Positions 1-7,404 of a stretch of DNA of 64,000 bases are shown one piece after another. Both the position numbers and the translations under genes were made by a program. Below the pieces are notes generated by a model. The model did no database searches. It saw only the letters and a program-made list of their open reading frames with translations, and had not been told where the DNA came from. Origin of the DNA: Clostridia bacterium (GTDB lineage: Bacteria; Bacillota; Clostridia; Oscillospirales; Acutalibacteraceae); the NCBI GenBank assembly GCA_017521925.1, contig JAFXBG010000013.1, forward strand, positions 27,931 through 91,930, written 5' to 3'. Positions within the stretch are counted from its first letter, which is position 1. Each line of letters opens with the position of its first letter.

Positions 1-1209
1 GCCGGGGCCGCGGCTGGGCTTTGTTTCGCCAACGGAGTAGCTGGGGAAGTTGTAATGGTGCATATAACGCTTGTACTCTTCCTCGTCAATACCGTCTAAA
101 AGCTGCTGGTCAGAAACAGGGCCTAAAGTTGCAACAGTAAGAACCTGTGTCTGGCCACGTGTGAAAAGACCTGAACCGTGAACTCTGGGAAGAACGCCTA
201 CTTCTGATGCAAGAGGACGGATATCATTCATACCTCTGCCGTCAACACGCTTCTGCTCGTCTAAAAGCCAGCGGCGAACAATAAACTTCTGTGTCTTATA
301 AAGGCACTCGTCAATCTTTGCTTCACTTTCGGGATAAATCTCGTCGAACTTCTCGTGAACAGCCTCGTAAATGGGCTTGAGTCTTTCGTCACGAACTGTC
401 TTGTCGTCTGTATCAAGAGCAAACTTGATATCTTCCTCAGAGAAAGCTTTGATAGCCTCGAACATATCGTGGTCAGGCTCGTTTGAGGGATAGCTGAACT
501 TCTCTTTACCAATCTCAGCCTGAATACCCTTAATAAACTCGATAATAGGCTGGTTAGCCTCGTGACCTGCCATAATAGCATTGTACATAACTTCGTCACT
601 TACGCAGTCAGCACCTGCTTCAATCATAGCAACGCGGCTGTCGGTAGAAGCAACAGTAGTAGCCATACGGCTTCTTTCTCTCTGCTCTGCAGTGGGGTTG
701 ATAACGATTTCTCCGTCAACGTAGCCTACAGAAACACTGGAGATAGGACCATTCCAGGGAATGTCAGAAATAGAAAGAGCTAAAGAAACACCAACCATAG
801 CTGCAATTTCGGGAGCACAATCGGGGTCAACGCTCATTACAGTACAAACGATGGAAACATCGTTTCTCATATCCTTGGGGAAAAGAGGACGGATGGGTCT
901 GTCGATAACACGGCTTGTAAGGATAGCCTTCTCACTGGGTCTTCCTTCTCTCTTTAAAAAGCTGCCGGGAATCTTACCAACGGAATAGAGCTTTTCCTCA
1001 AAATCTACTGAAAGAGGGAAAAAGTCAATGCCGTCTCTGGGCTTTGCAGCAGCAGTTACAGCAACGTGAACTACTGTTTCGCCGTAGCGAACAAAGCAAG
1101 CGCCGTTTGCAAGCTGAGTTGTCTTACCTGTTTCGATAACTAAGGGTCTGCCTGCAAATTCGGTTTCAAAAGTTCTGTACTTGTCAAAAGTCATCATAGA
1201 ATTTGCCAT
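1..1209 (-). CDS. pnp: Polyribonucleotide nucleotidyltransferase (PNPase), 3' end cut by window edge
   Basis: Reading the minus strand from the ATG at 1209 gives 403 uninterrupted codons that run off the left edge, so only the N-terminal half or so of a roughly 700-residue protein is here. The first RNase PH domain is recognisable, including the stretch KIPGSFLKREGRPSEKAIL, followed by the alpha-helical linker and the start of the second RNase PH domain (VDGRGMNDIRPL, then LPRVHGSGLFTRGQTQ). PNPase degrades RNA 3' to 5' by phosphorolysis as a cytoplasmic trimer. The start is fixed by an AGGAGG nine bases upstream. It lies directly behind rpsO, the classical rpsO-pnp order, with a large leader hairpin (1260-1313) of the kind used for autoregulation. 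Confidence 0.97.
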   Translation of the reverse strand, partial: MANSMMTFDKYRTFETEFAGRPLVIETGKTTQLANGACFVRYGETVVHVAVTAAAKPRDGIDFFPLSVDFEEKLYSVGKIPGSFLKREGRPSEKAILTSRVIDRPIRPLFPKDMRNDVSIVCTVMSVDPDCAPEIAAMVGVSLALSISDIPWNGPISSVSVGYVDGEIVINPTAEQRERSRMATTVASTDSRVAMIEAGADCVSDEVMYNAIMAGHEANQPIIEFIKGIQAEIGKEKFSYPSNEPDHDMFEAIKAFSEEDIKFALDTDDKTVRDERLKPIYEAVHEKFDEIYPESEAKIDECLYKTQKFIVRRWLLDEQKRVDGRGMNDIRPLASEVGVLPRVHGSGLFTRGQTQVLTVATLGPVSDQQLLDGIDEEEYKRYMHHYNFPSYSVGETKPSRGPG

Positions 1210-1259
1210 AATAAAAATCCTCCTGTAAAAATATATATTTCACAGGGTTTCTGCTGTAT

Positions 1260-1313
1260 TTAGCAATAAAACCAAGCTTTGAATTAAAGGTCAAAGCCTC
1301 GTTTTACCGCTAA
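1260..1313 (-). promoter_or_regulatory. Long imperfect hairpin in the pnp leader
   Basis: On the minus strand TTAGC, GGTAAAAC and GCTTTGA on the left arm pair with TCAAAGC, GTTTTATT and GCTAA on the right arm, leaving only small internal loops; the structure spans 54 bases and ends about 50 bases before the pnp start. In Escherichia coli a comparable leader stem is cut by RNase III and PNPase then represses itself. The same role here is inferred from position and shape. Confidence 0.6.
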
Positions 1314-1325
1314 TCTACAACAAAT

Positions 1326-1354
1326 AAAAACCCTGTAATAAACGAAGTACAGGG
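1326..1354 (-). terminator. Terminator between rpsO and pnp
   Basis: The minus strand shows CCCTGTA, a 10-base loop, TACAGGG, then TTTTTATTT. A second hairpin just upstream (1352-1377, GGGCA-ACGGT pairing with ACCGT-TGCCC) shares its last three bases with this stem, so the two cannot both fold completely. It may be a partial terminator or attenuator that sets pnp expression relative to rpsO. Confidence 0.6.
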
Positions 1355-1390
1355 CAAACGGTGAAAACCGTCTGCCCTTTAAAAGCGTAA

Positions 1391-1654
1391 TTATTTACGG
1401 ATACCGAGACGAGCGATAATAGAACGATATCTCTCGATGTCAACCTTGATGAGGTAGTTGAGAAGAGCTCTTCTCTGACCTACTAACATAAGGAGACCGC
1501 GACGGCTGTGGTGGTCCTTCTTGTGAACCTTGAGGTGCTCAGTAAGGTCAGAAATTCTCTTGGATAAGAGAGCAATCTGAACCTCAGGAGAACCTGTGTC
1601 GCCTTCGTGTGTTGCGTACTCGGCAATAATTGCCTGCTTTTCTTCTTTAAGCAT
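1391..1654 (-). CDS. rpsO: 30S ribosomal protein S15
   Basis: The 87-residue product has the full length and sequence of S15, including [18 protein letters not shown], the HHSRRGLL helix and [11 protein letters not shown]15 binds the central domain of 16S rRNA early in 30S assembly. An AAAGGTGG precedes the ATG. The gene has its own strong promoter (1760-1788) and a structured leader of about 80 bases (1675-1757) in which S15 may repress its own translation, as known for several S15 leaders. pnp follows after a hairpin-rich gap. Confidence 0.98.
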   Translation of the reverse strand: MLKEEKQAIIAEYATHEGDTGSPEVQIALLSKRISDLTEHLKVHKKDHHSRRGLLMLVGQRRALLNYLIKVDIERYRSIIARLGIRK

Positions 1655-1674
1655 TTTTATTCCACCTTTTTAAA

Positions 1675-1757
1675 ATATTACCCACAATCATAGGTACGGG
1701 ACGGTGAAGCGCCTCAATGAAGCATACCCCGTATCTGCGGTTGGGGCTTAAGCCTTG
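1675..1757 (-). promoter_or_regulatory. Structured 5' leader of rpsO, possible S15 autoregulatory site
   Basis: Between the promoter and the rpsO RBS the minus strand is GC-rich in an otherwise AT-rich gap, and TACGGG can pair with CCCGTA across about 27 bases containing two GCTTCA repeats. S15 leaders in different phyla fold differently but serve the same autoregulation; I could not match this one to a named Rfam class by eye. Confidence 0.4.
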
Positions 1758-1759
1758 AT

Positions 1760-1788
1760 ATTATATCACACTAAAACTCAAAAGTAAA
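1760..1788 (-). promoter_or_regulatory. SigA promoter of rpsO-pnp
   Basis: The minus strand carries TTTACT, a 17-base spacer and TATAAT, with TG one base before the -10 (extended -10). Confidence 0.7.
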
Positions 1789-1812
1789 GGGATATTTTAA
1801 ATTTATACCAAA

Positions 1813-2172
1813 TTATTTTTCGTCTACAATCAGGAATTCTCCCATAAAATCAAAGCATGCCTTTTTCTGCTCGCTGTTTAAGAGCCTGTATCTGATTAAA
1901 AAAGTTTTTTCGTCCTTGGCAAGATTGTAGCTGGGCTCCCCTGCCTTGTCTGCCACCCTGCTGAAGTCCTCATTGTCTGACAATAATGTGTTAACATCCA
2001 CACGGAAAATGTCAGCAAGCTTTTTAAGTGTTTTAAGGTCAGGCTCAGTTATTGCTCTTTCGTAGTTGCTATAAGTACTTCTGTCAACGTTAATTTCGTC
2101 TGCAATCTGTTGCTGAGTAAAGCCTGCAGCACTTCTGAGCTGATATATTTTGTGACCAAATTCCTTTGACAT
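1813..2172 (-). CDS. XRE-family helix-turn-helix transcriptional regulator
   Basis: The 119-residue product begins with a Cro/C1-type HTH (about residues 8-63: IYQLRSAAGFTQQQIADEI, then VDRSTYSNYERAITEPDLKT) and ends with a short unassigned tail (about 70-119). Such proteins are cytoplasmic DNA-binding repressors or activators. AAGGAGG precedes the ATG. It stands alone, divergent from tRNA-Thr, with a palindrome (2234-2249) in its upstream region that could be its own operator. No phage genes are nearby, so it is more likely a chromosomal regulator than a prophage repressor. Its targets are unknown. Confidence 0.85.
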   Translation of the reverse strand: MSKEFGHKIYQLRSAAGFTQQQIADEINVDRSTYSNYERAITEPDLKTLKKLADIFRVDVNTLLSDNEDFSRVADKAGEPSYNLAKDEKTFLIRYRLLNSEQKKACFDFMGEFLIVDEK

Positions 2173-2233
2173 AACACTGCCTCCTTATCTGATTCGGACC
2201 CTTGTTTCTATTCTATAGTGGGAATTTTTCACT

Positions 2234-2249
2234 TTCACTAAAACGTGAA
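2234..2249. promoter_or_regulatory. Palindrome upstream of the XRE gene, candidate operator
   Basis: TTCAC-N6-GTGAA is a perfect inverted repeat about 62 bases upstream of the XRE start; another TTCAC half-site sits at 2228-2232. The regulator binding its own operator is inferred. Confidence 0.4.
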
Positions 2250-2295
2250 TTATCCTCACAAAGAAATTTAAAAACAAGACTTTCCAAATTAAATA

Positions 2296-2324
2296 TTGAA
2301 AACAGCCTGCAAATATAGTATAAT
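2296..2324 (+). promoter_or_regulatory. SigA promoter of tRNA-Thr
   Basis: TTGAAA, 17-base spacer, TATAAT, about 25 bases before the tRNA. Confidence 0.75.
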
Positions 2325-2348
2325 TATTAAGTTATAAATTATTCATTT

Positions 2349-2424
2349 GCTGATGTAGCTCAGTCGGTAGAGCAGCTGATTCGTAATCAGCAGGTCGCGT
2401 GTTCAAGTCACGTCATCAGCTCCA
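2349..2424 (+). tRNA. tRNA-Thr (anticodon CGT)
   Basis: A full cloverleaf can be drawn: acceptor GCTGATG/CATCAGC, D-arm GCTC/GAGC, anticodon stem GCTGA/TCAGC with loop TTCGTAA (anticodon CGT, reading ACG), T-arm GCGTG/CACGT with TTCAAGT, discriminator T and an encoded CCA. Confidence 0.95.
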
Positions 2425-2429
2425 TAAAA

Positions 2430-2463
2430 CTCTTTCTGTTTTTCGGAAAGGGTTTTTATTTTT
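2430..2463 (+). terminator. Terminator of tRNA-Thr
   Basis: CTCTTTC pairs with GAAAGGG and is followed by TTTTTATTTTT. Confidence 0.8.
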
Positions 2464-2510
2464 GCAATATATAAATCAATGCTTATTATATACACTGTTT
2501 CGCTTTTTTC

Positions 2511-2539
2511 TTGCATTGGAATATATATAATGATACAAT
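2511..2539 (+). promoter_or_regulatory. SigA promoter of the MIF-like/yjbQ/murF genes
   Basis: TTGCAT, 17-base spacer, TACAAT; 28 bases upstream of the MIF-like start. Confidence 0.6.
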
Positions 2540-2567
2540 AGCACTATAAATTATTGGAGGTAAGGTT

Positions 2568-2909
2568 ATGCCATTTATCAATACTAAAGTTACAACAGAA
2601 ATCCCTAAGGAAAAAGAAGAAATTTTAAAAGCTGAGCTTGGTAAGGCAATTACTCTTATCGGCAAGGGTGAGGCTTATCTTATGTTAGGTTTTGAGGACA
2701 ACTGCCGCCTGTGGTTTCAGGGAAACCAGCAGGGAGACACCGCCTATGTCGAGGTTGCTCTTTTAGGTAAGGTTACAAAAGAAAATGCCGCAAAGCTTAC
2801 ATCAGCTATCTGCGACATTATGAATAAAGAACTCTCAATTTCTCCTGACAGGGTGTACGTTAAGTTCTCCGAAACAGATATATGGGGATTTAATAACATT
2901 GTTTTTTAA
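2568..2909 (+). CDS. MIF-like tautomerase (macrophage migration inhibitory factor family)
   Basis: The 113-residue product has the length and the signature end of the MIF family (LSISPDRVYVKF, then WGFNN). The two catalytic residues of MIF tautomerases are kept: Pro2, which becomes the N-terminal base after Met removal, and Lys33 in IGKGEAY. Members form trimers and tautomerise phenylpyruvate or D-dopachrome in vitro; the physiological substrate in bacteria is generally unknown. No signal peptide is present, so it is predicted cytoplasmic. GGAGG precedes the ATG, and yjbQ follows after nine bases, suggesting one transcript with yjbQ and murF. Confidence 0.88.
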   Translation: MPFINTKVTTEIPKEKEEILKAELGKAITLIGKGEAYLMLGFEDNCRLWFQGNQQGDTAYVEVALLGKVTKENAAKLTSAICDIMNKELSISPDRVYVKFSETDIWGFNNIVF

Positions 2910-2918
2910 GGTGAGAAT

Positions 2919-3335
2919 ATGAAAAGTTTCAGAAAAGAACTATGGTTCAATATTCCTCAAAGACGAGGTCTTGTGAATATTACAAGAGACGTTCAAAACG
3001 CAATTAACGAAAGCGGTATTAAAGAAGGCCTCGTGCTTGTTAATGCTATGAACATCACCGCTTCGGTTTTCATAAACGATGACGAGTCAGGACTTCACAG
3101 GGATTACGAAAGATGGCTTGAAAAGCTTGCTCCCGAAAAGCCTTACAGCCAGTATGACCACAACGGATTTGAGGACAATGCCGATGCCCATTTAAAACGT
3201 ACAATTATGGGCAGAGAGGTAGTATGTGCCATTACAAACGGCAAGCTGGATTTTGGCACCTGGGAGCAAATTTTTTACTATGAGCTTGACGGCAAACGCA
3301 ATAAACACGCACTCATTAAGATCATAGGAGAGTAA
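2919..3335 (+). CDS. yjbQ: YjbQ / UPF0047 family protein
   Basis: The 138-residue product matches the YjbQ (UPF0047) family: the central [15 protein letters not shown] region, [12 protein letters not shown], and the C-terminal [18 protein letters not shown] block with conserved His and Trp. E. coli YjbQ has weak thiamine-phosphate-synthase activity when overproduced, so the family is sometimes called secondary thiamine-phosphate synthase, but the native role is unsettled. It is predicted cytoplasmic. GGTGAG precedes the ATG and the stop lies one base before murF, so translation is probably coupled. Confidence 0.9.
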   Translation: MKSFRKELWFNIPQRRGLVNITRDVQNAINESGIKEGLVLVNAMNITASVFINDDESGLHRDYERWLEKLAPEKPYSQYDHNGFEDNADAHLKRTIMGREVVCAITNGKLDFGTWEQIFYYELDGKRNKHALIKIIGE

Positions 3336-3336
3336 T

Positions 3337-4695
3337 ATGAAAAACTTTACCATAAGCGAAATTATTGATGCCTCCGGCGGCAAGTTTTTCGGTGACCTGG
3401 ATTTACTTTCAAAGGAAGTTTCATTTATCACTACTGATAGCCGAAAAGCAGGCAAAGGCGGTGTTTTTGCCGCTATTGTGGGAGAAAGAGTAGACGGTCA
3501 CAGCTTTATCCCCCAATGTGTGGAAATCGGAATAATCTGCTCTATTGCAGAACGTGCACCCTCTGACGGCTCTGCTCATATTCTGGTAGAAAATACTCCC
3601 GAAGCTCTTCGTAAAATCGCCAAAGCTTACCGCGAAAAGTTCGATATTCCTTTCATAGGCATTTCAGGCTCTGTTGGCAAAACCAGCACCAAAGAGATTA
3701 TTTCAGCTACTCTTTCAGAGCATTTTCATACCCACAAAACCCAGGGTAATTTCAACAACGCCTTAGGTGTTCCCATTACACTTTTTGCTCTTGAAGAAAC
3801 CCACACCGCCGCCGTTATTGAAATGGGTATTTCTGATTTTGGCGAAATGAGCATACTTGCCGAAATGGCTCAGCCCGATATTGCCGTGCTTACAAATGTA
3901 GGTAAATGCCACCTTGAAAACCTTAAAGATTTAGATGGCGTTTTAAAAGCAAAAACCGAAATGCTTAATTACCTGAAAAAAGGCGGAACTGTAGTACTTA
4001 ACGGTGACGACGTAAACCTCAGAAAAGCAGAAATTCCCGAGGGGTCCAAAGTTATTTACTATGGACTGGGTGAAAACAATGATGTTTTCGCTACCGATAT
4101 CAAAAGCGATAACGAAAGCTTTACCGACTTTACTGTGCATACCAAAGACGGTCAGTTCAAGGCTCGTATAAACTCTTTGGGCAATCATATGGTACAGAAT
4201 GCTTTGGCGGCAGTATCAGTTGCAAAAGTCCTGGGACTTACTGAAAAAGAGATTATTGACGGACTTAACAATTACCGTACAATAAGCGGCAGAGCAAATA
4301 TTATAAAGACAGAAAAGCTTACCGTTATCGACGATTGCTACAATGCAAACCCTGAGTCTATGAAGGCTTCCCTTAAGACCCTCTCTAACTTTGACGGCAG
4401 ACGTGTAGCACTTTTAGGCGATATGAAGGAGCTTGGCGAAAAGGAAAGAGAACTCCATTTCGAAATTGGCAAGCTTGCGGCTGAGCTTAATCTTGACCTG
4501 CTTATTACTGTAGGCGACCTGGCTTTGGAAATGTACAAAGCTGCCCGCCCTCATATAGATGCAGAGTGGTATCAGAGCATCGAAGAAGCAAAGCTATATA
4601 TGTACGAAATGCTGACTATCGGCGATACCGTTCTGGTCAAAGCCAGCCACAGTATGAAGTTTGATGAACTTGTTGAATTAATAAAAGAACTGTAA
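3337..4695 (+). CDS. murF: UDP-N-acetylmuramoyl-tripeptide--D-alanyl-D-alanine ligase
   Basis: The 452-residue length is normal for MurF. The Mur ligase N-domain (about 1-100) is followed by the ATP P-loop ISGSVGKT (109-116), the central-domain ENLKDLDGVLKAKTEML region, and the C-terminal domain with DDCYNANPESMKASL and LGDMKELG. MurF adds D-Ala-D-Ala to UDP-MurNAc-tripeptide, the last cytoplasmic step of the peptidoglycan precursor. The canonical mur/dcw neighbours are absent; it is the last gene of a short operon and is followed by a strong terminator at 4711. Confidence 0.97.
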   Translation: MKNFTISEIIDASGGKFFGDLDLLSKEVSFITTDSRKAGKGGVFAAIVGERVDGHSFIPQCVEIGIICSIAERAPSDGSAHILVENTPEALRKIAKAYREKFDIPFIGISGSVGKTSTKEIISATLSEHFHTHKTQGNFNNALGVPITLFALEETHTAAVIEMGISDFGEMSILAEMAQPDIAVLTNVGKCHLENLKDLDGVLKAKTEMLNYLKKGGTVVLNGDDVNLRKAEIPEGSKVIYYGLGENNDVFATDIKSDNESFTDFTVHTKDGQFKARINSLGNHMVQNALAAVSVAKVLGLTEKEIIDGLNNYRTISGRANIIKTEKLTVIDDCYNANPESMKASLKTLSNFDGRRVALLGDMKELGEKERELHFEIGKLAAELNLDLLITVGDLALEMYKAARPHIDAEWYQSIEEAKLYMYEMLTIGDTVLVKASHSMKFDELVELIKEL

Positions 4696-4710
4696 AACAT
4701 ATCACATAGA

Positions 4711-4738
4711 AAAAAGCTCCCGAATTCGGGAGCTTTTT
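4711..4738. terminator. Bidirectional terminator between murF and the amylase gene
   Basis: AAAAAGCTCCCG and CGGGAGCTTTTT form a 12-bp stem with an A-tract on one side and a T-tract on the other, serving both convergent genes. Confidence 0.9.
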
Positions 4739-4744
4739 GTTGTT

Positions 4745-6802
4745 TCATATTAAGCCTGCGATTACTTTCTGAATCTGTGTTGCGTCCTTAACGTTAACCT
4801 TGCCGTCTTCGTTAAAGTCTGCAAGTAAGGTCTGGATATCGTCAAACTCTAACATCTTTGCTGTATTTTTCTGGATTGCTGTTGCATCCTTGATATTAAG
4901 CTTACCGTCCATATTTACGTCGCCAAGCTCAAAGTCGCCTGTGTCGGGTCTTACTGCACCGCCAACCTGCTCAATGAGGATTGTGCCGTTCTTACCGCTA
5001 TTAAATGTAACCTTACCGCCCTCAACAGTAGCTTTTTCGCCTGTGTATACATTCTCAACTTCTGTACCGTTTGAGAAAGCACCGCTCATTGTAATTGCAA
5101 CATCTGTATTTGCATCAGCATCAATTACGCAAACAACCTTGTCATAAACATCGTTCTTGTCGTAAATTCTTGCGAATGCAGTGCCGTTTGTAGCCTCAAG
5201 CATTTTGTGAGAACCTGCGCCAACTGCAACGTGGCTGTTTCTGAACTTACCGACTGTCTGCCAATGTACAAGGTAATCAGCACTTTCGTTTGCATTTGTG
5301 TCCACGTCTGCCCAGTTCATAAAGCTTCTGTTTTCGTGGTCGTGGATTGTACACTCAACGTACTGACGGTTGCTCTCATCACCGTAGAAAATCTGAACAC
5401 CGCCGGGAAGTAAAAGAAGTGCAGAAGCCTGATAATAAAGGTCTTTTCTGCAAAGGCCTGTATCATGAGAGGAAATGTATGTAAGAGCGTTGAAATCCTC
5501 GTCCTTGTTGATTGTATCAGCATAGGTCTGGTATGTTTTGTTGATGTTTGATGCCTTAAGCATACCGTTATCTGCACCGCCGGATGCATTGGGAGAGAAT
5601 GCAAAGTTAATCATAGAATCGAAGCCTGAGTCATAATAGTCATTCATAATAAGATTCTGACCAAAATGCTCACCTGTCATCCAGAACTCTTCGTCCCAAT
5701 CTGCACCGATTGCATCGGGGTTGGCTGTTCTCCAGTTCTCCAGAGCCTTTGTGCAAGCCTCATCAAGAGCCTTCCATGAATCAAGGTCAACGTGCTTTGC
5801 AGTGTCGCATCTGAAACCGTCAATACCATATTCTTCAACCCACTGTGCATACCAAGCAACAATGTGGTTTCTTACAGTCTTTTCGCCAAGGCTGTACTTT
5901 TCAAAGGTTGCATCAAGCTCAGCTGTCTTTTCTTCCAGTGTACCTTCGCGTGTCCATTTTGTTACAAGAATCTGAGGAAGCTCAACAGCACCCTCTGCCT
6001 CTGTCTTAAAGTCGGGCAGATATGTAACAGACTCCTGAAGAGGGCCTACGCCGTTGTTGTCATAACCTGCAATACCTGCACGCATCCAATCCTTGCCCCA
6101 CCAGTTAAGCCACTGGTCAGCACCTGTATTGTAGTCGATTTTGCCGTGATAGTTGGTCTGGTTTACAGCACTATAGTTATAGTAAACATCTTCCCAACCC
6201 TCTTTAAGTACGCCGTAGCCGTACTCGTTCATATCATATATGTTATTGTAACCGGGATGGTTCATAACAACGTCCATAACTACTCTGATGCCTTTTGCGT
6301 GAGCGGCATCAATCATAGCCTTGAACTCTTCCTCGGTACCAAAGTTCTGGTCAAGCTCTGTAAAATCAAGAGCATAGTAGCCGTGGTATGCATAATGAGG
6401 GAATGAGTTTTTACCGTCACCGCCAACGGAGTAGCCGTGCTGCTGCTCATACCAGCCTGAAACCCAGATTGCGTTAACACCAAGGTCATTAAAGTAGCCT
6501 TCGTTGATTTTTTCGGTAAGGCCCTTGAAGTCACCGCCCTGGAAAGAAGCAACTGTGTTATAGTCTGCAACGTTGCCGTTCTGGTCAAGACCTCTGTTGT
6601 AGCTGTGGTCGTTAGCTTCATTGCCATTTGCAAAACGGTCAGTTAAAAGAAAGTAAACAGTTGCGTTGTCCCATGTAAAGTCAGATGCACTTGTGGGAAG
6701 CGCATTGTTGCTTTCTGCGTTTGCTGTAAATGCTACTGCACCCATACTCATTACCATAATAAAGGTAATCACAAGGCACAGAGCTCTTCTTAATTTGCTC
6801 AT
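4745..6802 (-). CDS. Secreted GH13 alpha-amylase with C-terminal type I dockerin
   Basis: The 685-residue protein starts at the ATG at 6802, behind GAAAGGACG; an upstream in-frame start would lie in the promoter. Residues 1-29 form a signal peptide ending TANA. The GH13 catalytic motifs are region I DVVMNH (177-182), nucleophile Asp333 in GFRCD, acid/base Glu378 in WMTGEHF, and Asp447 in SSHDTG; the pattern resembles MalS-type alpha-amylases. A beta-rich domain follows, then a dockerin (about 622-685) with two calcium loops, DVNMDGKLNIKDATAIQK and DFNEDGKVNVKDATQIQK. It should hydrolyse alpha-1,4-glucan outside the cell while docked to a cohesin scaffold. No cohesin gene is in the window. It has its own promoter at 6834-6862. 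Confidence 0.95.
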   Translation of the reverse strand: MSKLRRALCLVITFIMVMSMGAVAFTANAESNNALPTSASDFTWDNATVYFLLTDRFANGNEANDHSYNRGLDQNGNVADYNTVASFQGGDFKGLTEKINEGYFNDLGVNAIWVSGWYEQQHGYSVGGDGKNSFPHYAYHGYYALDFTELDQNFGTEEEFKAMIDAAHAKGIRVVMDVVMNHPGYNNIYDMNEYGYGVLKEGWEDVYYNYSAVNQTNYHGKIDYNTGADQWLNWWGKDWMRAGIAGYDNNGVGPLQESVTYLPDFKTEAEGAVELPQILVTKWTREGTLEEKTAELDATFEKYSLGEKTVRNHIVAWYAQWVEEYGIDGFRCDTAKHVDLDSWKALDEACTKALENWRTANPDAIGADWDEEFWMTGEHFGQNLIMNDYYDSGFDSMINFAFSPNASGGADNGMLKASNINKTYQTYADTINKDEDFNALTYISSHDTGLCRKDLYYQASALLLLPGGVQIFYGDESNRQYVECTIHDHENRSFMNWADVDTNANESADYLVHWQTVGKFRNSHVAVGAGSHKMLEATNGTAFARIYDKNDVYDKVVCVIDADANTDVAITMSGAFSNGTEVENVYTGEKATVEGGKVTFNSGKNGTILIEQVGGAVRPDTGDFELGDVNMDGKLNIKDATAIQKNTAKMLEFDDIQTLLADFNEDGKVNVKDATQIQKVIAGLI

Positions 6803-6833
6803 AATATACGTCCTTTCATAATTTGATAATATA

Positions 6834-6862
6834 AATATATCACAAACAATTACAGGTTGCAA
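6834..6862 (-). promoter_or_regulatory. SigA promoter of the amylase gene
   Basis: Minus strand TTGCAA, 17-base spacer, TATATT, with a TG one base before the -10. Confidence 0.7.
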
Positions 6863-6887
6863 CAACGAGCTTTATCATTATTTTATA

Positions 6888-7202
6888 TTAACTGCAGAAT
6901 TCGTTCAGGGCTTTTTGCATATCTTCTTCGCTCTGATACGAAATACCTCGATTAAGCTTTTTCTGTATATCTGATGGTAAAGAGCTTACAGCACGGGTTG
7001 TTTCGATAAAAGGTGAAGTCATATTTTCCTTATACACCACAATCCTGTCACCTTTAGCCTTTATAATATACTCTGTACGGGGAATTTCTGCGTTAATCCT
7101 GGCAGGAGCAGAGTTTGTTTCGCTGGTAACGGGGATAATAAAACCCGACGCCAGCACGCAAGCCAGCACTATAACTGATGTAATGTAAAAAAGTTTTTTC
7201 AT
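6888..7202 (-). CDS. Small secreted protein with BofC C-terminal-like domain
   Basis: The 104-residue product has an N-terminal signal or membrane segment (about 5-25) and a C-terminal half (about 45-104: TEYIIKAKGDRIVVYKEN, then VSSLPSDIQKKLNRGI) that resembles the C-terminal domain of BofC, a forespore-secreted regulator of SigK activation in Bacillus. Many clostridial genomes carry such short stand-alone BofC-C proteins of unknown role. GGCGGTGA precedes the ATG. It lies upstream of the amylase gene in the same direction, but the amylase has its own promoter, so the two are probably independent. The family call rests on pattern memory only. Confidence 0.6.
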   Translation of the reverse strand: MKKLFYITSVIVLACVLASGFIIPVTSETNSAPARINAEIPRTEYIIKAKGDRIVVYKENMTSPFIETTRAVSSLPSDIQKKLNRGISYQSEEDMQKALNEFCS

Positions 7203-7301
7203 AATATATCACCGCCACAGTTATTTTTTCACAAAAAATTCCTGTTATTCACTAGTCTTACTGTAAGGTTATTAAAAAATACACAAATATCAAAAAATCC
7301 T

Positions 7302-7330
7302 TTGTTTTTTAAAGGCGTTAGTGGTATACT
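7302..7330 (+). promoter_or_regulatory. SigA promoter of the class A PBP gene
   Basis: TTGTTT, 17-base spacer, TATACT. A longer reading frame begins inside this promoter at 7321, which argues for the start at 7405. Confidence 0.65.
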
Positions 7331-7404
7331 GTAGGATGTATAGATATTTGCGTATTACAAATTTTAAGTTAAAATCAAAACAGCGTTTTAACGGAGGCTC
7401 AAAT

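Noticed and set aside
5792-6406. A 204-codon plus-strand frame opposite the amylase gene
   Set aside because: It is the shadow of the GH13 gene, has no RBS, and its translation is low-complexity with many Cys/Val, unlike a real protein.
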